A stretch of 64,000 bases of DNA from Patescibacteria group bacterium (GCA_018061025.1 JAGOUY010000001.1:1-64000); one strand, 5' to 3'. Shown: positions 25,249 to 34,528, counted from the stretch's first letter. Notes: generated by a model from the sequence alone, not told the origin. Numbers and translations: made by a program.

Positions 25249-26701
25249 CCTCCAAGGGATTTTAGATGACCTCTATAAAGAAGACCCCTCCCTCCGCTCG
25301 CAAGAAGCCGACCTCATTCCTTTGTTGCAGAAGCTCATCACTTCACGTCCTGAAGCAACATTCAATGCACGCGCTCGCTCTCGACTCAAACAAGAACTTC
25401 TACAGGTTCAGACCCAATCATATCCACGAGCCTCATTCTTCTCTTCTTTCTTTTCTTCTATGCCCTCCCTTTCTTCTCTCAAGCCATGGGCAGCCCCTGT
25501 CGGGGCGCTCGCCCTTGTTCTCGTCGCGGTGATGGCTTCCACGTGGCGCTCAGCACCACAGGTTGCCGTCTCCCCACTTATTGCTAGTAATATCACCACT
25601 GTCTCTCCACGTGCCTTTGGTAACTTAGGTGCCGCCGCTGTTCAAACTGGGCGTGGTGCAGAAGGGGTATCCGCTTCTGCGGTCGCGCAAAATCCTGTGG
25701 GCGGCTCTGCCAAGCTCATGGCGCAGGACATGATGATCGCACGCCCTTTTCCTGAAGTACGTTATCGCTATGTCTATGATGGTGATCTTCCTGCTTGGGA
25801 GCCTCAATTAAACGTCTATAAGCGGGTGAAAGGAGCCTCCCAATTATCAGCTCTCATCCAACCACTTGCAGATACGACCCGTGGACTTATTGACCTGGCT
25901 AGCTTACAGAAGCTGCAATTACAGACATTCACTGCCGTTCAAGATGAACCCTATGGATATGCGGTCACCGTTGATTTATCCGAAGGGATGGTGAACCTAA
26001 ACCAGAACTACCAACAATGGCCTCATCCAGAAGCCCTGTGCCGGGATGAAGCGTGTTACCAACAACTTCGCTTGAACCCAGGAGATGTTCCCAGCGATGA
26101 AGAAGCGTTGCGAATTGTTGCCGAATTCTTGCAAGCACGCGGGATTGTTACGACAGGATACGGAACTCCACGCGTCATCAATGAATGGCGCACACAGTAC
26201 GAAGCAGCCACGGATAAAAGCACGGTCTATGTGCCCGATGTCGTGACGGTGACATATCCAGTCCTCGTCGATGGCAAAGCTGCCTACGAACAAGGCGGTA
26301 CCGCTTTTGGTCTGATGGTGAACGTCAGCTCTCGCTCACGCAAAGTGGATAGCGTTTGGAACTTAACCACAAATACCTACGAACAATCTGCGTACGCGGC
26401 GGAAACGAACGTATCTCGTATTCGTGAAGTGGTAGAGAAGGGTGGCGTGTACGGATACGTTCCGGCTCAAGTAGAAAAGACGGTTGATATTACCTTAAAC
26501 GCTCCTGAACTCGTCCTTCATCACTTGTGGCTCCCTAGCGAACCAGGCAAGCCTATGACGGAACTTCTCGTGCCTGCCTTACGCTTTACAGTGAAAGATA
26601 AACCCGCTGATGGATACATGCAGGATACGATCCTTGTACCCTTGATTAAAGACGTGCTCGACCAACAAAACAATCCACCCATTCACCTCATGGTGAAATA
26701 A
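25229..26701 (+). CDS. Putative transmembrane anti-sigma partner
   Basis: A 490-residue single-pass protein: a cytoplasmic N-terminal part of about 85 residues, a membrane helix (PVGALALVLVAVMAST) near residues 92-107, and a large outside domain with PWEPQLNVYKRV-like and DEPYGYAVTVDLSEG segments. The order and the 20-base overlap with the sigma gene are those of anti-sigma regulators, though no known zinc anti-sigma motif is visible. The outer domain may sense an envelope signal. The assignment is from context. Confidence 0.65.
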   Translation: MSSLPPDLQGILDDLYKEDPSLRSQEADLIPLLQKLITSRPEATFNARARSRLKQELLQVQTQSYPRASFFSSFFSSMPSLSSLKPWAAPVGALALVLVAVMASTWRSAPQVAVSPLIASNITTVSPRAFGNLGAAAVQTGRGAEGVSASAVAQNPVGGSAKLMAQDMMIARPFPEVRYRYVYDGDLPAWEPQLNVYKRVKGASQLSALIQPLADTTRGLIDLASLQKLQLQTFTAVQDEPYGYAVTVDLSEGMVNLNQNYQQWPHPEALCRDEACYQQLRLNPGDVPSDEEALRIVAEFLQARGIVTTGYGTPRVINEWRTQYEAATDKSTVYVPDVVTVTYPVLVDGKAAYEQGGTAFGLMVNVSSRSRKVDSVWNLTTNTYEQSAYAAETNVSRIREVVEKGGVYGYVPAQVEKTVDITLNAPELVLHHLWLPSEPGKPMTELLVPALRFTVKDKPADGYMQDTILVPLIKDVLDQQNNPPIHLMVK

Positions 26702-26738
26702 AACCATCAAATTCATCTCGCTTCTGAGAGAGGCCGAG

Positions 26739-26774
26739 AATAAAATAAGACGAGCATGCTCGTCTTATTTTATT
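26739..26774. terminator. Bidirectional terminator palindrome
   Basis: A perfect 36-base palindrome built on AAGACGAGCA/TGCTCGTCTT with A-rich and T-rich outer ends. It serves the anti-sigma gene on the plus strand and overlaps the last bases of the convergent guanylate-kinase-like gene. Confidence 0.85.
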
Positions 26775-27309
26775 CTTGATAACCTCTACTCCATTCATCC
26801 GCAAAGGCTTGCAGGCTAGCCAGGGCACGCTGGAATCCATCAGGGAACGTGTTATCGAGGATGAGATCGGCGGGATACGCCTCTGCGCCTTGATCCGCAT
26901 CAATGCGTTCTCTTCCTGTGCGACGAATCCATGTCCCATTCGGCTTTATCTTTATGACCGCGATATGCTCGATATGCTTGCGTAGCTGATCGACTAACAC
27001 GGGCGAAGACGTCGCCACCACACATCCGCGTGCGAGCGCTCGTTCCCAATCTTGGCGTTGGGTGCCGTATTCTTGCCCATTAAACGAAAAACGAGCGGCA
27101 AACGCGTCCGCATCAACCAAGCGAGCAAAGGCTTCTGGTGTGATGAAATGATGAAGCGCTTCTTCTCCTTCACGACGAGGACGTGTCGTTGTGCCAGGGA
27201 TATGCTGATAGCGCTCAGGACGCGAACGGATGAGCGCTTCGGCGAGGCTGGTTTTTCCCGATCCACTCTCTCCGATGAGAAGGATGGCGCAACCAGGAAG
27301 TTTTTTCAT
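26770..27309 (-). CDS. Guanylate-kinase-like P-loop kinase
   Basis: A 179-residue nucleoside monophosphate kinase. The P-loop GESGSGKTS is near residue 13 and the GMP-binding-type TTTRPRREGE near residue 39. It then departs from canonical Gmk: the next residues are ALHHFITPEAF in place of the usual DYxFv region, and the lid RRTGRERI is short. It may be a true guanylate kinase or a related kinase of small phosphates. Co-oriented with the coiled-coil gene upstream. Confidence 0.75.
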   Translation of the reverse strand: MKKLPGCAILLIGESGSGKTSLAEALIRSRPERYQHIPGTTTRPRREGEEALHHFITPEAFARLVDADAFAARFSFNGQEYGTQRQDWERALARGCVVATSSPVLVDQLRKHIEHIAVIKIKPNGTWIRRTGRERIDADQGAEAYPADLILDNTFPDGFQRALASLQAFADEWSRGYQE

Positions 27310-27334
27310 AACCTCAGGACTCCTTGATCTTTAC

Positions 27335-27691
27335 TTAATTATTGGTTTTCTTGAACGTAATTTTAATCACGGGTTCGTGCTTCACGTCGTTTTCATCGAC
27401 AATTTCAACTGTCTCACCTTTCATGAATTTGGTGAGAGCCATATCACTCAATAGCTGTTCATCGCTTTTTACATGTTCCGTTAAGCGTTCGGCTTTTTCT
27501 AATTCACGGGTAAATTCTTGGTGGACTTCTGTTTCAATTCGCAGCTTTTTTGCCTTGAGCTCCTTCATATCTTCTACCACCGTTTGATACGGCTTGGATT
27601 GCGAAAGGACATCTTTCATCGAGGCAGAGAGCTTGCGTTTTTCTTGCTTGTTATGGCGGATGCGTTCAAACACTTCTTTTAAGTCAGGCAT
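27335..27691 (-). CDS. Coiled-coil hypothetical protein
   Basis: A 118-residue protein made of charged helices (MPDLKEVFERIRHNKQEKR, EDMKELKAKKLRIETEV, RELEKAERLTEHV) and a short C-terminal strand pair (ETVEIVDE, PVIKITFKK). The first 85 residues look like a coiled coil. No family recognised; proteins of this shape are common in CPR genomes. Start is the ATG at 27691. It leads the small minus-strand group with the kinase, 25 bases apart. Confidence 0.6.
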   Translation of the reverse strand: MPDLKEVFERIRHNKQEKRKLSASMKDVLSQSKPYQTVVEDMKELKAKKLRIETEVHQEFTRELEKAERLTEHVKSDEQLLSDMALTKFMKGETVEIVDENDVKHEPVIKITFKKTNN

Positions 27692-27795
27692 AGGAAAAGG
27701 GATGAATAACGGAGGGAGTATAGCATAAGACATCCTCAACCTCCCAACGCTCATTGTTGTCCAAAGTGCTTGAATGTGAGACGATCTTGCCGACT

Positions 27796-29109
27796 ATGAA
27801 GAAACCACGTGTTGCGGTTGTGGGGGCGGGAATTTCGGGGCTAGCCTGTGCCTATGAACTCCAGAAAGCTGGGGTGACCGTCATGGTATTTGAGGCAGAG
27901 GAGACGGTGGGAGGCAGGATGCGCACGCGGACAAAGAGCGACCTGTCTTTCGACATTGGGGCGGACCATTTATGTGAACTGTACACAGATATGAAGGCCT
28001 ACATCGAAGAATTTGGCCTTACATCAGAGCCAATGCACTTTTCCCAAAAATACCATTTATTCAAACAGGGAACGGTTATTCCTCTTAGCTCTGGGGTAAG
28101 TTGGCGCTCAAGGCTTAAGGTATTATGGAACCAGCGTGGATCTCGGCAGATCCATGATTTTTTTAATCTTTCCAATGTCGCCGCGCTTGATATACAGGAT
28201 GGTGATTCCTACGGCCGCGAGCATCTTACTGATGAAGCCGTTGATTACTGGGTCGATAGTTTTGTGTCTACGTATCAATTTCATCGCGCGAAGGAGATTA
28301 GTAGTGGAGTATTCAAAGCGATGGTGGAGTCGGCACGGCATGACGGCAGAAAATGGGATCTTTTTCAAATTATCGGTGGTATGAGTGCGCTGCCTGAGGC
28401 GATCGCAAAGCGGGTGACGGTTAAAACTAGTACTCCCGTCCTTGCTGTTGTCGTTAAGGATGACGAGGTTTTTGTCACGACAAAAGACGGCGTGGAACCC
28501 TATGATGCCGTCGTATTGGCAACGACTGCGAACGTCAGCTCAGCCCTCCTTGCATCCCCTACGAACGCTCAACGTGCGATGCTAGCTGCTACCAAGTATG
28601 CGAGCACTATCAGTGTGGCGTTTCGCGTCCCCAAACGTCTCCTTCCTCAACAGTTTGTGGTCTGGGTGCCGTTTGTCGAGAGCCAAAAAATTTCTGGCTA
28701 CACGAATCAAATGATGAAGGAGCATGCGTTTGCTACAGACCAAGATAGCTTGCTCTGCGTATGGCTACACGAAGACTATGCAAAAACCCTCATGCAAAAA
28801 TCTGATGAGAAAATTTTTGCTGAGGTGAAAAAAGAATTGTTACGTGTCTGTCCTCATCTAAAAAACGGCGACGCTGTCCAAGGCTACGATCTGCAGCGCT
28901 GGCCAGAAGCCATGCCAAAATTTGCGTCGGGACATTTGAAGCGCGTTAAAAACTTCCTCGAACAACACCAAGGAGAGAACAATATTTTTCTCTGTGGTGA
29001 CTATATGAACAGTTTATGGACAGAAGGCAGCATCCGAGGCGGTAAACGCACGGCCTCCCTTATCATGCAACGTTTTAGCGGTGTAGACGCTCCTGAAGCT
29101 CGCGGATAA
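27796..29109 (+). CDS. FAD-dependent amine oxidase/desaturase-like protein
   Basis: A 437-residue flavoprotein. The Rossmann FAD motif VVGAGISGLACAYEL is at residues 8-22, with VFEAEETVGGRMRT following, as in protoporphyrinogen oxidases, amine oxidases and phytoene desaturases. The C-terminal FAD motif is LCGDYMN near residue 400. Substrate is unknown. Its 3' end overlaps the convergent oxidoreductase gene by 35 bases. Confidence 0.88.
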   Translation: MKKPRVAVVGAGISGLACAYELQKAGVTVMVFEAEETVGGRMRTRTKSDLSFDIGADHLCELYTDMKAYIEEFGLTSEPMHFSQKYHLFKQGTVIPLSSGVSWRSRLKVLWNQRGSRQIHDFFNLSNVAALDIQDGDSYGREHLTDEAVDYWVDSFVSTYQFHRAKEISSGVFKAMVESARHDGRKWDLFQIIGGMSALPEAIAKRVTVKTSTPVLAVVVKDDEVFVTTKDGVEPYDAVVLATTANVSSALLASPTNAQRAMLAATKYASTISVAFRVPKRLLPQQFVVWVPFVESQKISGYTNQMMKEHAFATDQDSLLCVWLHEDYAKTLMQKSDEKIFAEVKKELLRVCPHLKNGDAVQGYDLQRWPEAMPKFASGHLKRVKNFLEQHQGENNIFLCGDYMNSLWTEGSIRGGKRTASLIMQRFSGVDAPEARG

Positions 29110-30730
29110 ATTGTTCGTCGGTTGGGCTCTTCGATCCATCGTAAAACTGGTCACCGGTGAGCTGCATATAGAGCTGCATTCCCGTTCCCACCGTCCCGTA
29201 GAGGCCCGCGTAACCACTGGACGCATTGCACCAGAAGAAGTTTTTCCAGGGCGTTTCGGCACGGAGGCGACCGAGAGTTAATTGCTCTGGCGTCATATGT
29301 GAGCCGTAGGCATTGCCATGAGGCGCCATCACGAAGTCTTCATTGGTTACGGTGGTACCCACTACTTTAACCGCGATGTGTTTACGCAGGTCTGGCACGT
29401 AATATTTTTCGACTAAATCAAGCAAGCGTTCTGCTAAAGCGTTTTTCATCTTCACGTATTCAGCATAGCTACGATCTTGGGCCTGCTTGAAACTCGTGTA
29501 ATCGGTGAGGGTAGCAATTTCCATGATTTGGCCGCCGGGAGGTGTCGTACCGCCTTCGTTCGTATGGAGCGTAGGAGTGGAGATGAAAAACCAAGGCTTG
29601 GAAAAATCGCCCTTTAACTGCTCTTTCCAGGTCTTGTTCATGTCCCAATCTTCGAGATGCCAAATATTGTGCTTGCCGAATCCATGTTTATGCAAGTCGA
29701 TATCCTTCAAGCCTAAATACACCACCATGCCGGAAGGTGAATAGGAATAGGACAACGGTTTTTGGAAGGAAGAAGGAAATTTTTCCCAGCCGATCATCTT
29801 GGCGGCAGCTTGAGGATCCATATTGCAGATGAAGTGCTTGGCCGTGAAGACCTTGCCATCCTTGGTTTGAACGGAAGTGACTTGGTCGCCTCGTGTTTCT
29901 ATCTTTACGACGGGTTGCTCGTAGTAGATGTGGCAGCCCTCGTGGTCAGTAATGAATTTGCAAAGACGGTCCACGTAATAGCGGAAGTGTTTGGAGGGAT
30001 AGTAGGCGCCCGTATTGTAGCCACCGAATAATCCCGCGTAGGAAAAAATGGATAGCTCTTCTGGAGACGCCATCATGTCACCGGCGTTAGCGATGAGGAC
30101 GGCTTGCGCTTCTCTGGATAAGCCACATTCATCAAAGACTTCTTGAAGCGTTGCGTTCTTGTATTTGAGCAAGGTTAAGAACTTATAGCCCTGCGTAACA
30201 TAGTGCCACCAGCTGAGCTTTCCTTGAGGGAAGGTGGTCATTTCCTCACGTAATTTGGTCAAAATATCGCAAAACTTGCTAACAGCTGCCTTTTGGCCGG
30301 GATAGGCGGCTTCGATATTTTCTGCCAACTTGTCGAATCCGTAAGGAATTTTTACCCGTTTACCGTCGGGCATAACCATATGGTCGTATCCGGTAGGGTC
30401 GTACAACTCAAACGTAATGTCTTTTTCTAAACCAATCTGCTTAATAAATTCGTAGACTTTTCCGCCTGGCCCACAGCCCCAGGTGTAGTGGATCTGAGCG
30501 CAAAAATAGTAATCCCCCATCTTGAAGGATTGGGCGTAGCCACCAGGGATATCGTGCGCTTCTAGCAGACAGACCTTGTACCCTTTGTGCGCGAGCAAGG
30601 AACCGACGGTGAGGGCGGAGCTCCCGGTCCCAATAATGACATAGTCATAGGCGTGCCCTTGGGCATAGCGCTCATTTTGACGGGCGTGGTCGGCGGGGGT
30701 AAGAGCCGTCGTGCTGTGTTTTTTGGCCAT
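29075..30730 (-). CDS. NAD(P)/FAD oxidoreductase, phytoene desaturase/retinol saturase-like
   Basis: A 551-residue flavoprotein. FAD motif VIIGTGSSALTVGSLLAHKG with LLEAHDIPGGYA follows near residues 29-55, the arrangement of CrtI/CRTISO and retinol saturase enzymes. A second mark is GYAGLYGTVGTGMQLY near residue 515. Such enzymes desaturate, saturate or isomerise polyene lipids; no carotenoid synthase is in the window, so the substrate stays open. Upstream lies a perfect 28-bp palindrome. Confidence 0.85.
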   Translation of the reverse strand: MAKKHSTTALTPADHARQNERYAQGHAYDYVIIGTGSSALTVGSLLAHKGYKVCLLEAHDIPGGYAQSFKMGDYYFCAQIHYTWGCGPGGKVYEFIKQIGLEKDITFELYDPTGYDHMVMPDGKRVKIPYGFDKLAENIEAAYPGQKAAVSKFCDILTKLREEMTTFPQGKLSWWHYVTQGYKFLTLLKYKNATLQEVFDECGLSREAQAVLIANAGDMMASPEELSIFSYAGLFGGYNTGAYYPSKHFRYYVDRLCKFITDHEGCHIYYEQPVVKIETRGDQVTSVQTKDGKVFTAKHFICNMDPQAAAKMIGWEKFPSSFQKPLSYSYSPSGMVVYLGLKDIDLHKHGFGKHNIWHLEDWDMNKTWKEQLKGDFSKPWFFISTPTLHTNEGGTTPPGGQIMEIATLTDYTSFKQAQDRSYAEYVKMKNALAERLLDLVEKYYVPDLRKHIAVKVVGTTVTNEDFVMAPHGNAYGSHMTPEQLTLGRLRAETPWKNFFWCNASSGYAGLYGTVGTGMQLYMQLTGDQFYDGSKSPTDEQFIRELQERLHR

Positions 30731-30771
30731 ATAGAAGGGTATCGGTTGATGGCCAGCATAGTAGCATACGC

Positions 30772-30799
30772 AATACAGACGTCCATGGACGTCTGTATT
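30772..30799. promoter_or_regulatory. Perfect 28-bp palindrome
   Basis: A fully self-complementary run centred on CCATGG, with arms AATACAGACGTCCA and its complement. It lies between the DUF2238-like gene and the start of the retinol-saturase-like gene. It could be a terminator for the former (no long T run follows) or an operator for the latter. Confidence 0.55.
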
Positions 30800-30832
30800 T
30801 TGGCTTCGACCTTCATCCACCCTTTATTCTGA

Positions 30833-31519
30833 CTAATGAGATGGCGAAATAATATGCACGGGGACGGAAAAACCTTTCCGACTATACCAAGAGTGTTTTA
30901 TTTTTTTGTAGGCGAGAATGGCGAGAATGCATCCAGCTCCTCCGATGAGATTCACCATCATGTCATTGGCTGTGTCGGGACCATCACCAAGACGCTGTGA
31001 AAGAGTGAAAAAATCTTCTAGATATTCCTCCACCTCGTAGAGAACGGCGATGGTGACATTGATTCCTAAGGCGAGAAGGTAAAGGATCCCGTCTGGCACA
31101 CGCCATTGTTTGGCGTTTTTTATCATTCCTAAGAGGGCAATGAGTGGGGCAACGAGGAAGGGTCCGCTCAGAAAATGGATGGCCTGGTCGTAGCGATCCC
31201 AACTCCCATAGAAGTGAAAGACATCCCCAAAAAAATCTCCAATGATAATGAGAGCAAACGATACCCGTGCGATTCCGGGTAAGGCGCGGCCGATGTGTTT
31301 TTTAAAGAGGGCATCCGCGATTGCTAACGCGAGAAAGGCTCCCCCAGTACTTACGATACGTCCGAAGAGAGTAAACTCAACTTTGTAGGGTAAAACTTGG
31401 AAAAAGTTTAACGCATCAAATAACACGAGCCCACCAAGAATAGTGTACGCGGCTCGACGCAAATAGATATCTAGCCTGGATTCTCCAAAACGACTTGATG
31501 CAATCGGTATCGTCGACAT
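30833..31519 (-). CDS. DUF2238/YjdF-like membrane protein
   Basis: A 228-residue membrane protein with six or seven hydrophobic segments. The DUF2238-like features are DRYDQAIHFLSGPFLVAPL near residue 108, a VLYEVEEYLEDF segment near residue 165, and DTANDMMVNLIGGAGC near residue 185. The family is of unknown function; acidic and His residues inside the membrane recall metal-linked proteins. The ATG at 31519 is chosen over an upstream ATG in a weakly supported frame. Confidence 0.7.
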   Translation of the reverse strand: MSTIPIASSRFGESRLDIYLRRAAYTILGGLVLFDALNFFQVLPYKVEFTLFGRIVSTGGAFLALAIADALFKKHIGRALPGIARVSFALIIIGDFFGDVFHFYGSWDRYDQAIHFLSGPFLVAPLIALLGMIKNAKQWRVPDGILYLLALGINVTIAVLYEVEEYLEDFFTLSQRLGDGPDTANDMMVNLIGGAGCILAILAYKKIKHSWYSRKGFSVPVHIISPSH

Positions 31520-31682
31520 ATGTCTCATCAAGATGAAGAGTAAGCTTCCCTATTTTTACCTTACTCTTCTCGAGCAAAAGGGCAACCTTGGTTGACTTTT
31601 TTAAGGCTCGAGCAGACGATGCGAGAGATGTTATCCCTACCTAATCAACTTGGTTAGAAAAACTGTCTCCTTAAACCGACCT

Positions 31683-33188
31683 ATGGCATCGCCACCTATT
31701 CTTTCCTCTCCCCATCTTGGTCTTGAACCACATTTTCAACAAATTCATAAGACAGATGCGGAAGACGATCCTTTAGCCCGCGTATTTATCCGTAGGCGGG
31801 TGGTGTTTGCTATGGATGGATATCGCTATGCGGTACGTGCCGTTAAGGAACGTTGGAATATTGATTTTACCTTTTTTGAAGCGGGTCGCTCCCCCATCAA
31901 GGAGGTGTTCCAATCGACCTCCTTAAACACACATGCGGCCACTACTTGGCTTGCTGAGTTAGGAAGAGATCCATCCTTCGGAAACGGTCTGGTTCAAGAA
32001 CTTACAGAAACGATCGATCAGGCACGCGTATTAACTAAGAAAGCACAGATCACCCAGCTCGCACCCTCTTCCATCTCAGAGCTTCTTCGTGATCATTTAA
32101 CCTGGTGGGTTGCATTTTTTGAGGTTGCCTTCTTATGGTTTGCGATTGATCCCCTGCAAGAACGTACCAGTCAAGAAATTCGTGCGACTTGGAAGGATTC
32201 TAGGATGGACGTCGAGGATTTCTTATCGCAAGTTTATCGTCCCTCCGCCCTTCCCCTCTCTAGCCGTGAACAACGAGATCTCATAAAGATCGCTGATTTT
32301 CCGACGACAGAGCAACCGCGCGCATTATTAAGGCATTGCGGGCTCTATCAATCCCTTTCCATGCACGTCATTGATGATGAACCGTTCAACCTTGAATATT
32401 ATGAAAGTCGCCTCCAGCGTTTAACGGATGAACATGCACGCGAGACAGAACGAATAGCCCTTCAAGCAGCTGATGATGAAATACGTAATAGCCAATCCCT
32501 GATTGATCATTCCGATCTCTCTGCCGATCTCAAACACCGCCTTCACTTCATTCGATCATTTATCTATTTGCGTACAGAAAGCATTGACCACATGATGTTG
32601 GTGAATGGGGCGTATAAGCGCATCTTTCAGTATCTTTCAGACTTTTTTCAGCTGTCTTTAGAAGAAACCTTGCACATGACCTATGATGAGATTCTCGATA
32701 GCATACGAAAAGGCTCACTCTTGTTGCCGAAGGAAGTATTCCTGAATCGTACCCAAGAAGGGTATGCATATCTGATCGCTCCGTATGGAGAATGGTTAGT
32801 GACGGGAAAAGATATTGATATCCTGCAAGAACTCTTTACTCCCCATCTTGAACAAGATTTCAGCGAAGTAAAAGGCCAATCTGCGTTTCCGGGGCGGGTA
32901 CAAGGAAGAGCGCGCGTGATCCTTGATCGTAAAGAGGCTTTACAGGTAGAGCAAGATGAGATTCTCGTTACCCCAATGACGTCTCCAGAATTTGTTCCGG
33001 CCATGCGGTTAGCCAAAGCGATTGTCACAAATGAAGGTGGGATCCTGTGTCATGCCGCGATCATGTCTCGTGAATTACGTAAGCCCTGTATTATCGGCAC
33101 AAGATCCGCCACACATGCGTTTAAAACGGGTGACATTATTGAGGTGGATGCCGATCGTGGAGTTGTAAAAAAGCTTAGGGATCGCTAG
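31683..33188 (+). CDS. PEP-utilising mobile (phosphohistidine) domain protein
   Basis: A 501-residue protein whose last ~100 residues are a phosphohistidine mobile domain: FPGRVQGRARVIL, then TPMTSPEFVPAM and GGILCHAAIMSRELRKPCIIG, where the His carries phosphate in PPDK, PEP synthase and rifampicin phosphotransferase. The N-terminal 400 residues are helical and unlike the ATP-grasp or PEP-binding domains, so the phosphate donor is unclear. CPR genomes carry several such truncated PEP-type proteins. Start ATG 31683. The HAD gene follows after 12 bases. Confidence 0.75.
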   Translation: MASPPILSSPHLGLEPHFQQIHKTDAEDDPLARVFIRRRVVFAMDGYRYAVRAVKERWNIDFTFFEAGRSPIKEVFQSTSLNTHAATTWLAELGRDPSFGNGLVQELTETIDQARVLTKKAQITQLAPSSISELLRDHLTWWVAFFEVAFLWFAIDPLQERTSQEIRATWKDSRMDVEDFLSQVYRPSALPLSSREQRDLIKIADFPTTEQPRALLRHCGLYQSLSMHVIDDEPFNLEYYESRLQRLTDEHARETERIALQAADDEIRNSQSLIDHSDLSADLKHRLHFIRSFIYLRTESIDHMMLVNGAYKRIFQYLSDFFQLSLEETLHMTYDEILDSIRKGSLLLPKEVFLNRTQEGYAYLIAPYGEWLVTGKDIDILQELFTPHLEQDFSEVKGQSAFPGRVQGRARVILDRKEALQVEQDEILVTPMTSPEFVPAMRLAKAIVTNEGGILCHAAIMSRELRKPCIIGTRSATHAFKTGDIIEVDADRGVVKKLRDR

Positions 33189-33200
33189 GATCTTCAACAT

Positions 33201-33797
33201 ATGTCTTTCAAAGCAATCCTTTTCGACGTTGACGGGATGGTGATCCGTTCTAAAAAGTTTAGTACGCAGATGCAGGAACAGTATGGGGTTTCTTGGGATA
33301 CGATGAAACCGTTTTTTGCTGGACCGTTTCAGGCCTGCAAGATCGGCAAGGCGGATTTGAAGGAAGAGCTATCTCACGTCATGAAAGATTGGCGCTGGAA
33401 TAACACGGTGGAATCACTCATGAAATTTTGGTTTGAGGGTGGACTGGAGGTGAATGAACAGATGACGAACCTTGTCAGTGAGCTACGCGAGCATGGAACG
33501 CGTTGCTATCTTTCCACTAATCAGGAGAAGCATCGTTTAGCGTTCTTGCGTGATGAGGTCGGACTTGGATCTTTGTTCGATGATATCTTTTCGTCATGCG
33601 AGATTGGGCACACGAAGAATGAATCCGTCTTCTTTGAGCATGTCTATAAAACACTCCATGCTCAAGATCCCTCCCTCCAGCGATCTGAGATCCTGTTTGC
33701 AGATGACCATGAAGAAAATACGACCGTAGCAGAAAGAGCAGGCTTTCAAACACATCTCTATAAGGACTTTGAGGCGTTTGAGAAGCTTGTTATATAG
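33201..33797 (+). CDS. HAD-superfamily hydrolase
   Basis: A 198-residue haloacid-dehalogenase-type phosphatase. Motif I is FDVDGMV (nucleophile Asp near residue 9), motif II is in CYLSTNQEKH, and motif IV is LFADDHEENT with the acidic pair. The short cap is helical, with WDTMKPFFAGPFQ. Small-molecule phosphatase is the likely role. Co-oriented and tightly spaced with the mobile-domain protein. Confidence 0.85.
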   Translation: MSFKAILFDVDGMVIRSKKFSTQMQEQYGVSWDTMKPFFAGPFQACKIGKADLKEELSHVMKDWRWNNTVESLMKFWFEGGLEVNEQMTNLVSELREHGTRCYLSTNQEKHRLAFLRDEVGLGSLFDDIFSSCEIGHTKNESVFFEHVYKTLHAQDPSLQRSEILFADDHEENTTVAERAGFQTHLYKDFEAFEKLVI

Positions 33798-33838
33798 CCC
33801 GACTCTGGGCTGGGTTCCCTCCTTCGAGGGAATGACGG
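33796..33838. repeat. Partial copy of dispersed palindromic repeat A
   Basis: A reverse-oriented part of the repeat seen in full at 45221 and 55691: CTGGGTTCCCTCC followed by TTCGAGGGAATGAC. It sits in the gap after the HAD stop. Confidence 0.75.
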
Positions 33839-33847
33839 AAAAAAGCA

Positions 33848-34510
33848 TCACCATTGAATTGGATCGAGGCCGTGTTTTTCAAGATAGGCATTCGCCTTGG
33901 AAAAATGTTTACTGCCGAAAAATCCGCTGCTGGCTGAATAAGGGGAAGGATGCGGAGCCTGCAGGACAAGGTGACACGAGGAGTCGATGAGAACACTTTT
34001 TTGTTGGGCGTATTTTCCCCATAGCATAAAGACAAGGTGCTCACGTTTTTCTGATAGAGTACGAATAACCGCATCCGTGAATTGCTCCCAGCCTTTACCT
34101 TGATGGGATCCGGCTTTGACTGCTTCGACCGTTAAGGTCGCATTCAACAGTAACACCCCTTGATTGACCCAGCGCTCTAGATTTCCACTGGTTGGAATTG
34201 GCACGCCAAGATCATCGTGAATCTCTTTGAAGATATTTTGTAAAGAAGGTGGTGGCTTAATGCCATTAGGCACGGAAAATGCGAGACCATGTGCTTGGCC
34301 TCGTCCGTGATAGGGATCCTGGCCGAGGATAACGACACGCACTTGATCAAAGGGACATGCGTCGAGAGCATGGAAGATTTGAGCCGGTGGAGGATAGACG
34401 ACTCCTTTGAGATACGCCTGTTTTACAAAAGCTGTGACCTCTTGAAAATACGGCTTTTCAAATTCTTCCTGTAATACCTGCTTCCAGGAAGGATCTAGGC
34501 GGACATCCAT
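33848..34510 (-). CDS. ung: Uracil-DNA glycosylase
   Basis: A 220-residue base-excision enzyme that removes uracil from DNA. The water-activating motif GQDPYHG lies near residue 64 and the DNA-intercalating HPSPYS near residue 188, with FSVPNGIKPPPSL and LLLNATLTV between. All are family 1 UNG motifs and the length is standard. It is separated from the HAD gene by a dispersed repeat. Confidence 0.97.
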   Translation of the reverse strand: MDVRLDPSWKQVLQEEFEKPYFQEVTAFVKQAYLKGVVYPPPAQIFHALDACPFDQVRVVILGQDPYHGRGQAHGLAFSVPNGIKPPPSLQNIFKEIHDDLGVPIPTSGNLERWVNQGVLLLNATLTVEAVKAGSHQGKGWEQFTDAVIRTLSEKREHLVFMLWGKYAQQKSVLIDSSCHLVLQAPHPSPYSASSGFFGSKHFSKANAYLEKHGLDPIQW

Positions 34511-34528
34511 ACAAAAAAACTCTTGCCC

